64,000 nt of DNA, taken from positions 25,760,477-25,824,476 of the forward strand of contig NC_092801.1 of assembly GCF_918797505.1 (NCBI RefSeq). Direction: 5' to 3'. The position numbers and the translations under genes are program-made. This DNA is from Bemisia tabaci. Lineage: Eukaryota > Arthropoda > Insecta > Hemiptera > Aleyrodidae. Below the pieces are notes generated by a model. That model saw nothing but the letters and a program-made list of their open reading frames with translations, searched no databases and was not told where the DNA came from. Numbering within the stretch: the stretch's first letter is position 1; every line of letters starts with the position of its first letter. Shown here piece by piece: positions 1 to 10,831 of the stretch.

Positions 1-23
1 CCAGAAAATTCATATTTGACTCG

Positions 24-241
24 CTGAAAAAAAAGTATGGTAACATTTGCTATTAGTTTACTTACGTTTTACACAGTGATGCTTTTTGATGAAAATAACC
101 AGGATAATAGTCGTGTTCACCAGAAGTCTGGTGATTCTTAACATAGTATGGTAAATGTCAGCGTAGAGTCTTGTGTTTATTATCCTATTCGTATCACTGT
201 GTCAGAGTATAGTAAAATCTACCAAATTTTTTTTCTTTCAG
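24..241. mobile_element. Short inverted-repeat MITE, family 1 (CTGAAAAAAA ends), copy 1
   Basis: The two ends are inverted (CTGAAAAAAAAGTATGG at the left, a T-run closing in CAG at the right). The internal motif CACAGTGAT occurs in inverted orientation on both sides. A second copy lies at 56260-56476 in the opposite orientation and matches over its whole length. No coding capacity; a non-autonomous DNA element. Confidence 0.8.
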
Positions 242-242
242 C

Positions 243-1330
243 GTAGACCACTAGACAAGGTACGAATTTCCACATTCTGAAACATGTTTCTTCATCAAAA
301 TTTCACGTAAAACACGATGCGCACAACGAAAATTACCGAAATCAACTCCTTGCAAAGATATTTAATGATTCTTGATGCGTAAAGTCAAACCACCCGCTCA
401 TGAAAACTCAATGCTCTACGTGATTCACATCGCGCGCTAAACGTTATCATGAACGTCTCTGCGATAAAAAAAAATCTGGCAACCTCAATCTTGACGCTTT
501 GGCTCAGCTATAGCAAATCACTTATAGTTTGAAAAACACATGGTGGGAAACGAACATTGCTCGATTGAGAAGCTTGCTGAAACCGTTGTAGTGCGCGATT
601 TGACTCACGTAGAGCTTTGAGTTTCTTGTGAGCAGGCAGTTCAAATTCCTCGTAACCAGTGTGAAATAAAAATGATGATATCTTCGTTAGGAGTTGGTTT
701 CAGTAATTTTCGTTGCGCGAATCGTGTTCTGCGTGAAATTCTGGTTGAGGAACATGTATCAGATTGCTTATTCGTACCTTGTCTACACTGGAAAAAAATT
801 CTCGGCGTTTTTACCAAGGTCCGTTGGTACCTTTACCATCTCACTTTTTTCACCAATTATTGGTAATTTTACCAAGACAGACTGGTAAGCTTACCTAAAA
901 ACCGGTATTTTTACTGTTTTTTTCAGGTAAGAACACCACTTTTATTGGTAATCAATTCCCGGTAACTTTGCCATTTTATCTCGGTAATTCTACCACAGTC
1001 GATAACAAATATTGGCGTTTTTACCGAGGATCAGTAAAATTACCGAGAAAGTCGATAATTTTACCGAGATTTCTCGGTAAAATTACCAATTCCATAAATG
1101 GTAATATTACCAAGAAAAAACTGGAATCAAATAGAGCCCTGAATTCTTGGTAATTGTACCCTTTTCTTGGTAAATACATCGAGATTTTTTTTCAGTGCAG
1201 TGTGAAATAAAAATGTTAATATCTTCGTTAGGGGTTGGTTTCAGTAATTTTCGTTGCGTGAATCGTGCTCTGCGTGAAATTCTGATAAAGGAGCATGTAT
1301 CAGATTGCTTAAATTCGTACCTTGTCTAGT
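243..1330. mobile_element. Foldback element with ~120-bp inverted ends and an internal direct copy
   Basis: The segment 245-365 is the reverse complement, with moderate divergence, of 1205-1330; the ends read CCACTAGACAAGGTACGAAT. A further copy of the right arm lies at 657-786 in direct orientation, so one arm is present three times. MITE 786-1197 sits exactly between the two direct arm copies. Non-coding. Confidence 0.65.
786..1197. mobile_element. MITE family 2 (CACTG ends, repeated TTTTACC/GGTAA), copy 1
   Basis: The 412-bp element starts CACTGGAAAAAAATTCTCGG and ends with the near-inverse ...TTTTTTTTCAGTG. Its interior is packed with the motif GGTAATTTTACC in both directions. A near-identical 411-bp copy is at 37850-38260, which fixes both boundaries. 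No open reading frame of interest. Confidence 0.85.
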
Positions 1331-1331
1331 G

Positions 1332-1388
1332 GTCCATTTGGCAATGCTTGAATGCCCATACGATGTTCTTCCTCAGTGCAGCGCCGCG
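1332..1388. mobile_element. Fragment of MITE family 3 (CTGCCGTGCTAAGG ends)
   Basis: Only the right terminal segment is present (ATTTGGCAATGC then CATACGATGTTCTTCCTCAG). It is recognisable because the same end occurs complete in many copies further along the window. Confidence 0.55.
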
Positions 1389-1740
1389 GAGGGTTGGTTG
1401 GTGGAGGGTGTGAAAAGAGGGGTGTGGGAGGAGAAAAATGGCGGAAAAAACCCGGGTCAGACGCAAGACGTGCACGTTTGTCGTTAGGCTGAGATTAAAC
1501 GGCGGGTAATGTTTCGTTAGTAAATTAATTAGAGATGTGGGAAGGAGCCGTGGAGACGGGACAATGGGGCGAGAGGGGCGGAGAAGGGGGTTGCGGCGGT
1601 GCTCTAAGTCGCGTGGAGTGAAGGGTGTGAAATGCAACCGCCCGTATAGTCAAGGCCCGTCCTTGTTGCGGTTCCTCGGAGCGTTAGAAGCAGACTTCGG
1701 CTTTCTGTTCGGTGTTAGGTACTGTGGGATTTTTTTCTAG
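1389..1740. other. GC-rich unassigned segment
   Basis: This ~350-bp stretch is clearly richer in G and C than its surroundings. It has short open frames on both strands (1305-1487 plus, 1326-1637 minus, 1537-1740 plus), none with a recognisable domain. It could be an old exon, a CpG-rich regulatory segment or a repeat fragment; I cannot decide from the sequence. Confidence 0.3.
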
Positions 1741-1749
1741 AAGCAAGTC

Positions 1750-2560
1750 GTGTTTATATCGTTGGTCCTTTTGTCATATTTCATAAAGATTTCACATCAG
1801 GAAAGAAATTAAAAAGCCTGATACCGGCTTCGAGCGCCTTCAGTTCTTTCAGATACTGCACGCTTTGCTTTGTACTTGCAGTCAGTGCAGTTAAAACGGC
1901 GTAGTGCAGATAACGTTGGTCCTTGTTTCATATTTTAAGAAATGTCATGGGTTATTAGCAATTACAGGCGATTTTAAAAATTTCACATCAGGAAAGAAAT
2001 TAGGAAGCCTGAAACCGACTTGGAACGCCTTCATTTCTCTCAGATACTGCACGCTTTGCTATTCAGTCAGTGCAGTTAAAACGGTGTAGTACAGATAACG
2101 TTGATTTCATATTTTGGGAAGTTGAAGAAATAGAAATGTCGTGAGTTATTAGCAATTAATGGCGATTTTGAAGATTTCACTCCAGGAGAGAGGTTAGAGA
2201 GCCTGATACCAGCCTGGAGTGCCTTCATTTTTCTCTGATACTGCACGCTTTGCTATTCAGTTAGTGCAGTTAAAACGGCGTAGTGCAGATAATGTTGGTC
2301 CTTTTTTCATATTTTGGGAAGTTGAGTAAATAGAAATTGAATTTATAGAGAAATGTCGTGGTTTATTAGCAAATACAGGCGATTTTGAAGATTTCACATC
2401 AGGAAAGAAATTAGAAAGCCTGATACCAGCTTAGAGTGCCTTCATTTCTCTCTGATACTGCACGCCTTGTTATGCAATTAGTGCAGTTAAAACGGTGTAG
2501 TGCGGATAACGGGGGTCCTTTTTTCATATTTTTGGAAGTTGAAGAAATAGGAATGCCGTA
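1750..2560. repeat. Tandem repeat, ~185-217 bp unit, about 4 copies
   Basis: Units share CTGCACGCTTTGCTATTCAG, GTGCAGTTAAAACGGCGTAG and GATAACGTTGGTCC in the same order. The GATAACGTTGG mark recurs near 1909, 2093, 2287 and 2504, giving unequal periods of 184, 194 and 217 bp caused by small insertions and deletions. Copies are clearly diverged, so the array is old. Non-coding. Confidence 0.85.
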
Positions 2561-3609
2561 GGTAATAAATTATCAATCACTGGCAATTTGGAACTATCTT
2601 TCGGTGTTCACTAATAATAAAAAAAAAGAATATCTTGGATTTCAGAAGAAAATTATTCACAGATGTCAACTTTACGAAAAAGATTTATGAGCCATAAATT
2701 ATTTTCACTCCAAGGCTGTCGATCAATTTTAAACTTTATGATCATCACTATTTTGCAACTTTTATTACCATGAGAAAGTTCCGTCACGACGGATAAAGTG
2801 AGAAATTTATGAGCTCTGAGCAGCTTGCATGAGTGCCAGCGCCTAGCAGAAAAATGTTCAGTTTTACAGGGATTGTTTTCAGCTTTTACTATGAAGAAGC
2901 TTTTTACACGAATAACTATGCGGGCATGGATATCTTTTAAAAACTGTCAAACTTTTTACGCTAGACCGAGAGAAAAATAACGCAAGTCCAATCAATATGT
3001 AAAGCAAGAAGTAAAGCACAAAAACATCCAAGCTACAAATTGATTTTGGGTTTCCCAGGTTTATTTATTGTTTCTTGTACTAAATTTAACAGTAATTCAA
3101 CCGAAGTAAATCCAAACGTTGGATTGGTTTGTATTTAGAATACAGATCTTTTTCTAGGTGCGTTTGAAGTTTATTCGACTTTGGGGCTTGAAAAAATACA
3201 TTAGTAGAGTATGAAAAAGGAAGGGTTATTTACTTTATGAGGAAGTTTGGCATTTCAGTGCTTCAGAATATTTGTTCGACAGATAACGATCCCTAAAAAA
3301 ATACCAACAAACATAAATAAAACGGCTCCGGGTGAATGAAACTATCCTTCGAACGTGACTAGAACCTCTCATTACTGGCGCATTTGCAAGAAACGAAAAA
3401 AAAAGAGATAAAAATGAAAAAATCAGGGGGAAATTAAGGGAATACTTAAATTTTTCATGGTCCTGAGTGCGAAATTAATTGCCGGACGCCTGCTGCATAA
3501 TTGAGAGCTTTATCATCATGAACTTTTTGTCGCTGTGGCCGTATTTTTGCCGGACACTCGCTCTGGTTTTTCGACGATAAAAATCAGTCACGAGGCAACT
3601 TTGGTGCGC
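2561..3609. other. AT-rich DNA, nothing recognised
   Basis: No gene, RNA or repeat family shared with the rest of the window was recognised. The few short frames are composition-driven. Confidence 0.4.
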
Positions 3610-4025
3610 CATTACAGTGTTGCAAGAAGACGACACTTCAAAATGGATTGTTTTAATCAAACCTTAAAGATAAGATCTTGTTTTTAATTTAATTTCACTT
3701 TATTTCGTATATTTATTTTATAAAAAAATATATATTGCCAATTTATCTACTTTATGTTTTGATGCTGAAATCAATTTTGAAATATAATTAGATCGGTTCT
3801 GTCATAACACATTTTATGACAATTTTTTTCGACTAAATTGAATGCAGCATTACAGTGTTGCAAAAAGACAACACCTCATAAAGGGTTTTTTTAATCGAGC
3901 CCTAAAACTAGTCCCTTATTTTTAATTTTATTTTATTTCATTTAATTATTTTTAAAAGAAATACATGCATATTGCCGAAAATCTATTTTATGTTTCATTG
4001 CGGGAATCAATGTTGAAATATCTGT
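3610..4025. repeat. Diverged direct duplication, ~235-bp period
   Basis: The segment starting GCATTACAGTGTTGCAAGAA near 3612 is repeated from 3846 (GCATTACAGTGTTGCAAAAA). Homology continues through CATATTGCC and ATCTACTTTATG-like blocks. Only two units are present. Confidence 0.7.
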
Positions 4026-4714
4026 TGGTTTTATCTGTCGACTAAGTTTAATTGGCTGGAACGTGTGAATACAATTTTTGTTAAATTTCAATAAAATTCT
4101 TATCATATGTAAAAACATTGACTTTTAGTTAAAGGCTCAAATCTCTGATTTTGAATGATTAAAGGTGAAAATGACCGGCTAAAGTCTATACTTGCTAACA
4201 TGTACCTAAGGTACATCTTGAACTTAATTATCGACCAAATAGTCACGTGTGGGAAAATAAAGCCAATCTGTTCTCCAATTATAAAAAATTTACGTAATTT
4301 TAATCCGAACTACTGGAGTGACGAGTGCATGAACCGTTAAAAGAATCAGAATCTTTCAAATAATTTGTATCTCCCGTACCAGCACGAGGAAATAAGAGGA
4401 AGTGAGAGAAAAATTTGAGACATTTATTGAGACTTGGCAACGATGGTAATTTACTGTATTTATTTCATGTCAGCGTGCATGACTGAGATTCTTTCGACAT
4501 GCCACGTAAATTATGAAAAAATTCCTAAACTCTTGTAAAGCGCTGTATGTTTCAGCTAAATTATTAAGCCACGTGCCGCCGCTCTTACATCATTGAGTTA
4601 TCTTTCAAACATTAAGATTGACACGAAAACTTTTTACAGACGTCCATTCAAGCATATACCCTCCCTATACATCCACTGGACATTCCTTCAATAAAACAGA
4701 ATCCTAACATTTAG
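4026..4714. other. AT-rich DNA, nothing recognised
   Basis: No gene or shared repeat was recognised. The 61-codon frame at 4155-4340 has no family features. Confidence 0.35.
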
Positions 4715-4921
4715 AGAAACCTCCAACGTTACGAAGTATCTCAAGGAAAATTATGAATATTTTTCCTTGAAATTTTCAGAAGTTTTAGATCAGATTACAA
4801 ACAAAATTATCTGAGAAATTGGCAGACAAATATTCAACAATTTATCTGAAAATTAGTGATTAGCCAGGGGAAATTTGGCAACGCCTGAGGGCTCATACGG
4901 CATGTTTCTTTAGCACGGCAG
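4715..4921. mobile_element. MITE family 3, truncated copy split by a foldback element
   Basis: The interior (TATGAATATTTTTCCTTGAA) and the right end (ATTTGGCAACGCCTGAGGGC ... TTTAGCACGGCAG) match family 3. The 511-bp foldback element starts immediately after this end at 4922. A diverged second family-3 right end is seen at about 5465-5512 on the far side. Confidence 0.6.
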
Positions 4922-5432
4922 AATGGAGATGTTGCATGTGTGAGGGATTTGCGATTTGACCATTGATTCTTATGTAAAAGTTCGGGAGAAACACGATGGT
5001 GCCACTGGTTTTCTCTGAAATCATCTTCCAAGCTCAAAAAAAGCTCCCAAGTTGAGGCCAAAATGGAGGGGATATCTCAACCTACCCTGAGAGTCCACCT
5101 CTACATCAAGACAAACTCTCCATGCAAAGATAGGGAGCAAATACATTAGCAGAGTTATGCCGTTTTTTTCAGTTTTGGAGTCCCAAAATGAAGTAGCAGC
5201 CCTGCTAATGTATTTGCTCCCTATCTTTGCATGGAGAGTTTGTCGTGATGTAGAGGTGGACTCTCAGGATAGCGTGGGATATCCCCTCCATTTTGGCCTC
5301 AACTTGAGAGCTGTTTTTGAGCTTGGAAGTTGATTTCATAGAAAACCAGTGGCACCATCGTGTTTCTCGCGAACTTTTACATGAGAATCAACAGTCAAAT
5401 CGCAAATTCCTCACACATGCAACATCTCCATT
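4922..5432. mobile_element. Long foldback element, family 4 (AATGGAGATGTTGCATGTG ends), copy 1
   Basis: Almost the whole 511 bp is one inverted repeat: the left arm, starting AATGGAGATGTTGCATGTGT and running to AAAGATAGGGAGCAAATAC, is mirrored on the right, leaving a ~60-bp centre near 5160-5205. Other copies are 27574-28316, 42951-43449 and a partial 46318-46610. The transcript would form a hairpin with ~230-bp arms. No protein encoded. Confidence 0.85.
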
Positions 5433-5512
5433 TCCTAAAAATAATTACTCTACAAGACGAAATCCGGCAACCCCTAATTTTCATACGACGTTTTTTTCTT
5501 AGCCGGGGCGAA

Positions 5513-5867
5513 CACCTGTGGTTACGGGGTGGATCGAAGCCGCTGAGTCAGCACGCTGTATTCTCCTCCTCGTGCGAGAGTGTCGCTACTGATAATCATT
5601 GTGTTGGAACCTCGCCCCCCTCTCCCTCCCGCGGGTGTAAGCCTCCTCCCTCGGCTCCCCAAAGTCGAACGCAAATGAATGATGGGACATTAATCACGCG
5701 CCACTCCGATGCTGCGTGCATTGTTGTCGGATCGCATCGGAGATTTGTCCAAATGGAGAGTGAGTCAGCCACATTTGAGAGACACAGCCCAGGGAATAGA
5801 TTTTCTAGGGGTAAAAACGCACGGAAGTAACAGTGAGAGTCCCGAAAAAGTCTAAAATCCACTTTTC
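5513..5867. other. GC-rich unassigned segment
   Basis: Composition shifts to GC-rich, with a pyrimidine-rich block near 5611-5660. An open frame (5360-5830, plus) crosses it but begins inside the foldback element and has no recognisable domain, so I do not call a gene. Confidence 0.3.
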
Positions 5868-6195
5868 AGCGCCCAATATTTGGACGTATTCCTAATGCTG
5901 TATCATCGTTTCTAATCGCGCCAAAGATAGTGCGGCCGCCCGCCAGCGCAAAACGCATGTTAGCGCCTACAAGACTGCAGAATACCTCACGCATTGCACC
6001 GAACATAGTACTATCGCCGGTCGGCGCGGAAAGCATATTAGCGCCTACATGACTGTAGGAATACTTCACGCATTGCGCCAAACACAGTGCTGTCGCCGGT
6101 CGACGCGGAAAGCATATTAGTGCCTACAAGACTGTAGGAATACCTCACGCATCGCGCCAAACACAATGCGGTCGCTGATCAGCGCGAAACGCACA
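5868..6195. repeat. Minisatellite, 78-79 bp unit, about 4 units
   Basis: Units carry GCGCCTACAAGACTGTAGGA, ACCTCACGCATTGCGCC and CGGTCGGCGCGGAAAGCATA. The TTAG mark at 5960, 6038 and 6117 gives periods of 78 and 79 bp. Each unit has a small internal palindrome (CCTACA...TGTAGG). Related units occur inverted at 24290-24506 and as a single palindromised unit at 50421-50530. Confidence 0.85.
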
Positions 6196-7453
6196 TGGGC
6201 AATGCAACGATAACCATCCAATTTTAACTCAATGAACCTAAAAATTCAACTTGATTATTTTGGATCGATGGTTTGTTTTCCTTGTCAAGTATTGTATCAG
6301 GCTTAAAGATTTAATACGGGTACCTTTTTTATCAGGCATTTTTCCTCCTTCTTTTTACACACAGAATAACCTTTGCAGTATTTCGTGATGTCCATAAGTA
6401 TTATGCAATACTTTCCATTCGAACTCGAATTTGTACCTTTGTAGAGCATCATTTGAACGCACACAGAAAATGAAGTCTTTCTAATGAAATATTCATTTAT
6501 TGTACAGGAATATTGTAAAATCGCATCATTGACACTGCGTACTTTGCTAAACAGATATTACACATTTTTAAAACCTTTCAATATTTGATGTAGGAGGTTT
6601 ACTTCTAATCTCATATTGAGAAGAAAAAAAAAGTACCGACAAAAAAGTCAGTTTCCGTCTGTTCTTAACAAGAATGTTAGAACTCTGTCGTTCTTAACAA
6701 GAATGTTAATCACGTAATTTAAAACTATTGTATAGTGTTGAAAATATTGAAATAGCGTTTTACTTTTCTTAACAACCTAATTTTGTAGAGATATTTTAAA
6801 ATTTTTTGTTCACAAATTCAAACCTAAAAGTCTGGCTACCAACTATATAATAATGAGAATCAGGTAAAAGAAAAAGATGAGGAAAAAATACGGGGAAATA
6901 GTGATGATTCTCGTTTCTCTTTCTCTTCTCTTTTTCTTCCCTTCTCTTATTCCTTTGCTTTTTCCTGTTTCTTGTAAACATCCCTCTGCTTCTTCGTCAT
7001 CCTTTACATTCTCTCCTCCGATCATCATTCTTTGTTTTATCTCCCACCTCCTCTTCTTCATCTCCTTCCTGATTTTCTTCGTTTTCCTTGATTCTTCCCC
7101 CAATGTCTGCTGCGTCCTAATATGATTTGCGATTGGGGTTGTATCAGACTAGCATTAGAAAAACTCTTTTCTTGTACGTTTTGTTGTTTTCTCATGATGC
7201 CTGCAAATCATATACCATATAAACTTTGCTGCTATTCAACTTTTCAATGTCCTCCCACTTACATTGAGACTATATCTTTCAAGAAAGATCATCCCGGAGC
7301 ATTTCGAAAACTTCTACAAAATTCTGTCAAAATTCCGCATTCTACCACCTAAATTAGTTCCTTGAAAAAGTTAATGAAACCTATAGGTATGTGTCATGAA
7401 ATATCACTGTTTCTGATGATTTTATGAAGAAACTAAAAACCAATCTATGATGT
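6196..7453. other. AT-rich DNA with a long pyrimidine tract
   Basis: No gene recognised. From about 6905 to 7110 the plus strand is almost only C and T. This produces open frames on both strands (6877-7125 plus, 6843-7103 minus) that are low-complexity artefacts. The segment just before 7454 would be downstream flank of the ionotropic receptor gene. Confidence 0.45.
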
Positions 7454-7459
7454 TTTATT
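7454..7459 (-). promoter_or_regulatory. Possible poly(A) signal of the ionotropic receptor gene
   Basis: On the minus strand this reads AATAAA, about 150 bp beyond the receptor stop codon. It is the best-placed canonical hexamer I saw, but in AT-rich DNA chance matches are common. Confidence 0.4.
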
Positions 7460-7605
7460 TAAATTTCTATTTACAATTTGTAACAATTTAGTTTTCCTGT
7501 TCAACCACACGTCTAACTTGTACCATAAGCTTAATTAAGCTTCTTATGTACTAAAAGTGTAAAATAAAGAAAATAAAATAATACCATGTCTCTTTTTTAA
7601 AAGCT

Positions 7606-9939
7606 TTAGGCTCTTGAAATCTGTCTCCATCGAGGGACATTGATCCGCCTGAAAAAATTCACATGGACAGAGATCCGAAAGAAATCGATCAAAAGTTCTC
7701 CTATGAAGGATAGAAAACTTAAGAATAAGCCTATAATCAGGGCGATGAAAGCTGATTGTAAGTCATTAATATCGTAGGCCCGTGGTGCAGGGTCACTCTT
7801 TGTCTGAGATGAATTTCCCCACCTCACGAAATCGTCCGAAGTGTTTTCCAAAATTCTTTCGGCATGTCCAGTCTCCAGCAAATGAGCGATGACCTGATTA
7901 AGTTTATCATAAACGAATGAATTTTTCAGCGTCGGCAGTGTTAAAGGGTACGTCAACAGACATTCTTTCACCAAATGGTACTCTAACGCTTCCTCTTCAG
8001 CACGATAATGTATGAGAACATTTTCTCTAGGATTCGACATGAAAGGCAGGCCCACAAGGAAAGCATTTGAAGCGACTTGTAAAAGTAAAATATTTGAAAC
8101 ATTTTGCCAAAAATGATCATTATCAAATTCAATTGTTTTTGAAAAATTCATCCTCTCCTCGGACATAACAAAAGTAAAGAAATCAGTATTATAGACAAGG
8201 TAATTGTTTACTAATTTAGCTTTCAATGATTCAGAACAGTCATGCTGCTCAAAGAAATTAACGTCCTGCTCCCGACGGGCGGATAATGTTTCTATTAGAA
8301 GGTGAGACTCGCCTAGTGTCCTCAAAGAGTCGATTTCAGGATACAACACCCGGTTGCTGAGTAACGTTGTCATGCTACTCAAAAAAGCTGTTGAAATGAT
8401 GAGAGTTGAGAAACTGAATATCGAAAAAAGGATCTTTCCCGTGACCAAATGGCCCATATTCAGGGATGGTGGACTCCCACAGACAAAATATGCGTAGACA
8501 ATTAAGATCGATGGCGTACCCCTGAAATTATTCCTCCGCGCTTCGGAGTAGAGTCGATCGAAAAATTCACATTGTGAGTACTGAAAAAAGTATTGAACTA
8601 GGCTAAAAATAAAAATAGTAATTAAAGTAAAAATCCAAACAATCGGAGTAAAACTTTTAAAAATAACCAATCCTTGGGACATAAAGCCGCTGTGTGGTAC
8701 GGCAATGCATACAGCGCTAGATTCAACACTGACAAAAAAGTCAATTTTCGAGAGATCAGATCTACTTACATTCATTCCTACATCATATAAGTGCAAGTCG
8801 ACGTCATATCTTAAACCTGCTTCTTCCTCAAAAAAATACTTATGAATTGCACCTGCGTCTACTTTGTTGTAGTTTAAACTGCAGTTCACAGATTTAGCCA
8901 GGTTTTCAACGGCAATCTTATGAAATAACATCAAGTTTTCCCAGGAAACCAGGTCTCCAACCCTCAATTGAGTTGTGTCGGAATAATCTACAAAAACATT
9001 CAAAGGTTTTCTGTGCATATTTTCCCAAGAAAAGTCGAAAAAATCCTCATCATTTTCATCTGTAAAGGAGATAAGGTTTTCTGTAAATGGATCATACTTT
9101 TCACAACCTTGGGGATGGCAAATTATCGCTTTTCGACCTCTGAAAAAGCGCCAAAAAAATCTAAAGCAAAAAATGACACTTCCCAATGGATCAATTTCAC
9201 AGTTATTGATAGTTTTATTTGCAAATTGACGATATTTCGTATTGTGCTGAGGGTCGGCGATTGGCACACTGCAATTACGGCAGAAATTGTTCATATAGAA
9301 AATCATGTGACTTCGGGAATTCCAAATTTTATTCACGTAGAGACCACGGGTAGCATTAAAAACTGAATCACTGAGAACAGAGCCGTCCATTAGGTCAGCG
9401 GATGATATATCTATTGTTTTATCACAGGTTTCCCCATCTCTTGACCAGAGAAAACATGTGTCAACTCTAATACAAAATCGTGAAAAGAAACTTTCTGTAT
9501 GTGACCCTCCATCAGTTTGACGATCCGCAGACTCTGTTGAAATTCTGCTGTTTAACCCGATCGGTTCTTGCTGAGAGGCTGTATACAAAATAAAACTCAG
9601 TAATGTATCGACATCATTGACGATGAAGATCATGTTTTTGGTGTGATAAGAGACTGACCTTGTAAATTCGCTGCTATCATATATCACAATAGTTTGAATG
9701 TTCGCCTGATGCAAGTGTTGAATAAAATGCAAGAACAAGGGATCCGAATTCAGTTCTACCGCATAGAGTAACTTCTGCTCTGATCTGTCAACTATATTTT
9801 GGCATGCGCGCAAGGCAAATGAATATGAAGGGTACCATTCATCAGCGGTAATTTGCTTAAGATGGGAACAACTGTGCATTTTGAATCCCACCCAGTAAGA
9901 AAGCAAGATGGTCTGAAGAAAAAACTTGAATATTGACAT
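7606..9939 (-). CDS. Divergent ionotropic receptor (IR) chemoreceptor, intronless
   Basis: The 777-residue protein is predicted to be a ligand-gated cation channel subunit in the dendritic membrane of chemosensory neurons. Residues 1-18 are hydrophobic and look like a signal peptide. A variable extracellular region follows. The S1 lobe starts near residue 311 (PLNVFVDYSD). M1 is about 429-453, a pore-loop segment 473-490 (TPSILIVYAYFVCGSPP), M3 about 501-525, the S2 lobe 530-720, and M4 about 729-750 (FIALIIGLFLSFLSFIGELL), with a short basic cytoplasmic tail. This order of one membrane helix, pore loop, two helices split by S2, and length 600-900 residues is the IR plan. The glutamate-contacting residues of iGluRs are not evident, as in most divergent IRs. 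The first ATG is chosen because it gives a signal peptide; Met21 is an alternative. No introns are needed, as in many species-specific IRs. Ligand unknown. Confidence 0.9.
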   Translation of the reverse strand: MSIFKFFLQTILLSYWVGFKMHSCSHLKQITADEWYPSYSFALRACQNIVDRSEQKLLYAVELNSDPLFLHFIQHLHQANIQTIVIYDSSEFTRSVSYHTKNMIFIVNDVDTLLSFILYTASQQEPIGLNSRISTESADRQTDGGSHTESFFSRFCIRVDTCFLWSRDGETCDKTIDISSADLMDGSVLSDSVFNATRGLYVNKIWNSRSHMIFYMNNFCRNCSVPIADPQHNTKYRQFANKTINNCEIDPLGSVIFCFRFFWRFFRGRKAIICHPQGCEKYDPFTENLISFTDENDEDFFDFSWENMHRKPLNVFVDYSDTTQLRVGDLVSWENLMLFHKIAVENLAKSVNCSLNYNKVDAGAIHKYFFEEEAGLRYDVDLHLYDVGMNVSRSDLSKIDFFVSVESSAVCIAVPHSGFMSQGLVIFKSFTPIVWIFTLITIFIFSLVQYFFQYSQCEFFDRLYSEARRNNFRGTPSILIVYAYFVCGSPPSLNMGHLVTGKILFSIFSFSTLIISTAFLSSMTTLLSNRVLYPEIDSLRTLGESHLLIETLSARREQDVNFFEQHDCSESLKAKLVNNYLVYNTDFFTFVMSEERMNFSKTIEFDNDHFWQNVSNILLLQVASNAFLVGLPFMSNPRENVLIHYRAEEEALEYHLVKECLLTYPLTLPTLKNSFVYDKLNQVIAHLLETGHAERILENTSDDFVRWGNSSQTKSDPAPRAYDINDLQSAFIALIIGLFLSFLSFIGELLIDFFRISVHVNFFRRINVPRWRQISRA

Positions 9940-10583
9940 TATAAAATAGTCGGCAGTGAATTAAAGACGTCAATGATAGAATTTGTGATCACTTTTAAAA
10001 GTAGCGATTTTGAGTAGATGTCTACAACTTTGCACAACTATTCACTTTAATAATAATCACTGTACCTGTTATTAGGCCGAACGGCATCACAATTTGGGAA
10101 CTCAGTAATCTATACCCGCCGTCAAATATTCCATAGCACGAGATAAAACAGCTTACACTAATAAACTGGTATTCACTAATTTTCACTCAATTGTTGCTGT
10201 TTTACGGTTAAAACAACCCATCAGAGAGAAGGAAAAGCATTTAAAACGCAAATACCGTAAAACTGCGCAAATTGAGCATGTGTGGAGGATGAGGGCTTGG
10301 CCCACTCTTCCCTTGAGCTTAACCGTAAGTGTCAACATCAGAGACACAGTGAATGTGTAAGATATACATTAGACATATATACTCACTTTTTTGTATGATT
10401 AAAAACATTTTTTTTTTCTGTGCAAAGCAAACTTAGCTGTTGCACGTGACAAAAATGTTGATTGTTTACAATTTTTTTTTCTTCTTTTTTAAGCAGAATG
10501 CTACAAGGCATCAAACTTGCAAAAGTGTATTATTTTCAAGGCTTTGCCAGAAATGTTGAGCAAATATTTACATCGTAAATGGA
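9940..10583. other. Upstream flank of the receptor gene
   Basis: The sequence immediately 5' of the IR start codon on the minus strand reads TATTTTATA directly before the ATG, so any 5' leader lies in AT-rich DNA here. I could not define a promoter. No other gene was recognised. Confidence 0.35.
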
Positions 10584-10831
10584 CGGCATTCAGCAGAAAG
10601 GAACCAAGCCACAACAGAAATTGCCAAATTTAATTGGGCATTTTAATTTTTTACATAAAAATGGTTGTGGGGCTTTCGCTGCAAATTTCAGGGAATTTTC
10701 TACATGGTGTGAAGCAAATTCCTTAAAATTTTCAAAGGAATCGCACAAACGTTCTCTTGTCAAAAAATAAATCACCCAGTTAAATTTGGCAATAGCTGAT
10801 GTGGCTTGGTTCCTTTCTGCTAAACGCAGTC
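10584..10831. mobile_element. MITE family 5 (GCGTTTAGCAGAAAGGAACC ends), copy 1
   Basis: The left end (CAGCAGAAAGGAACCAAGCC) and right end (GGCTTGGTTCCTTTCTGCTA) are inverted, followed inward by TTGCCAAATTTAA and its inverse. Other copies: 45189-45438 and 51637-51883. Short frames inside (10579-10770, 10590-10883) are not genes. Confidence 0.8.

Noticed and set aside
1750..2560. CRISPR array
   Set aside because: Tandem units of ~190 bp without short repeats and unique spacers, in a eukaryotic genome; an ordinary tandem repeat.
5360..5830. 156-codon open frame on the plus strand
   Set aside because: It starts inside a foldback transposon and continues through a GC-rich segment; no domain, and the opposite strand is open as well.
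6843..7125. Opposing 86- and 82-codon frames
   Set aside because: They are produced by a pyrimidine-rich tract; peptides are low-complexity (Arg/Lys/Glu on one strand, Leu/Phe/Ser on the other).
8968..9366. 132-codon plus-strand frame
   Set aside because: It is antisense to the well-supported ionotropic receptor gene and has no features of its own.
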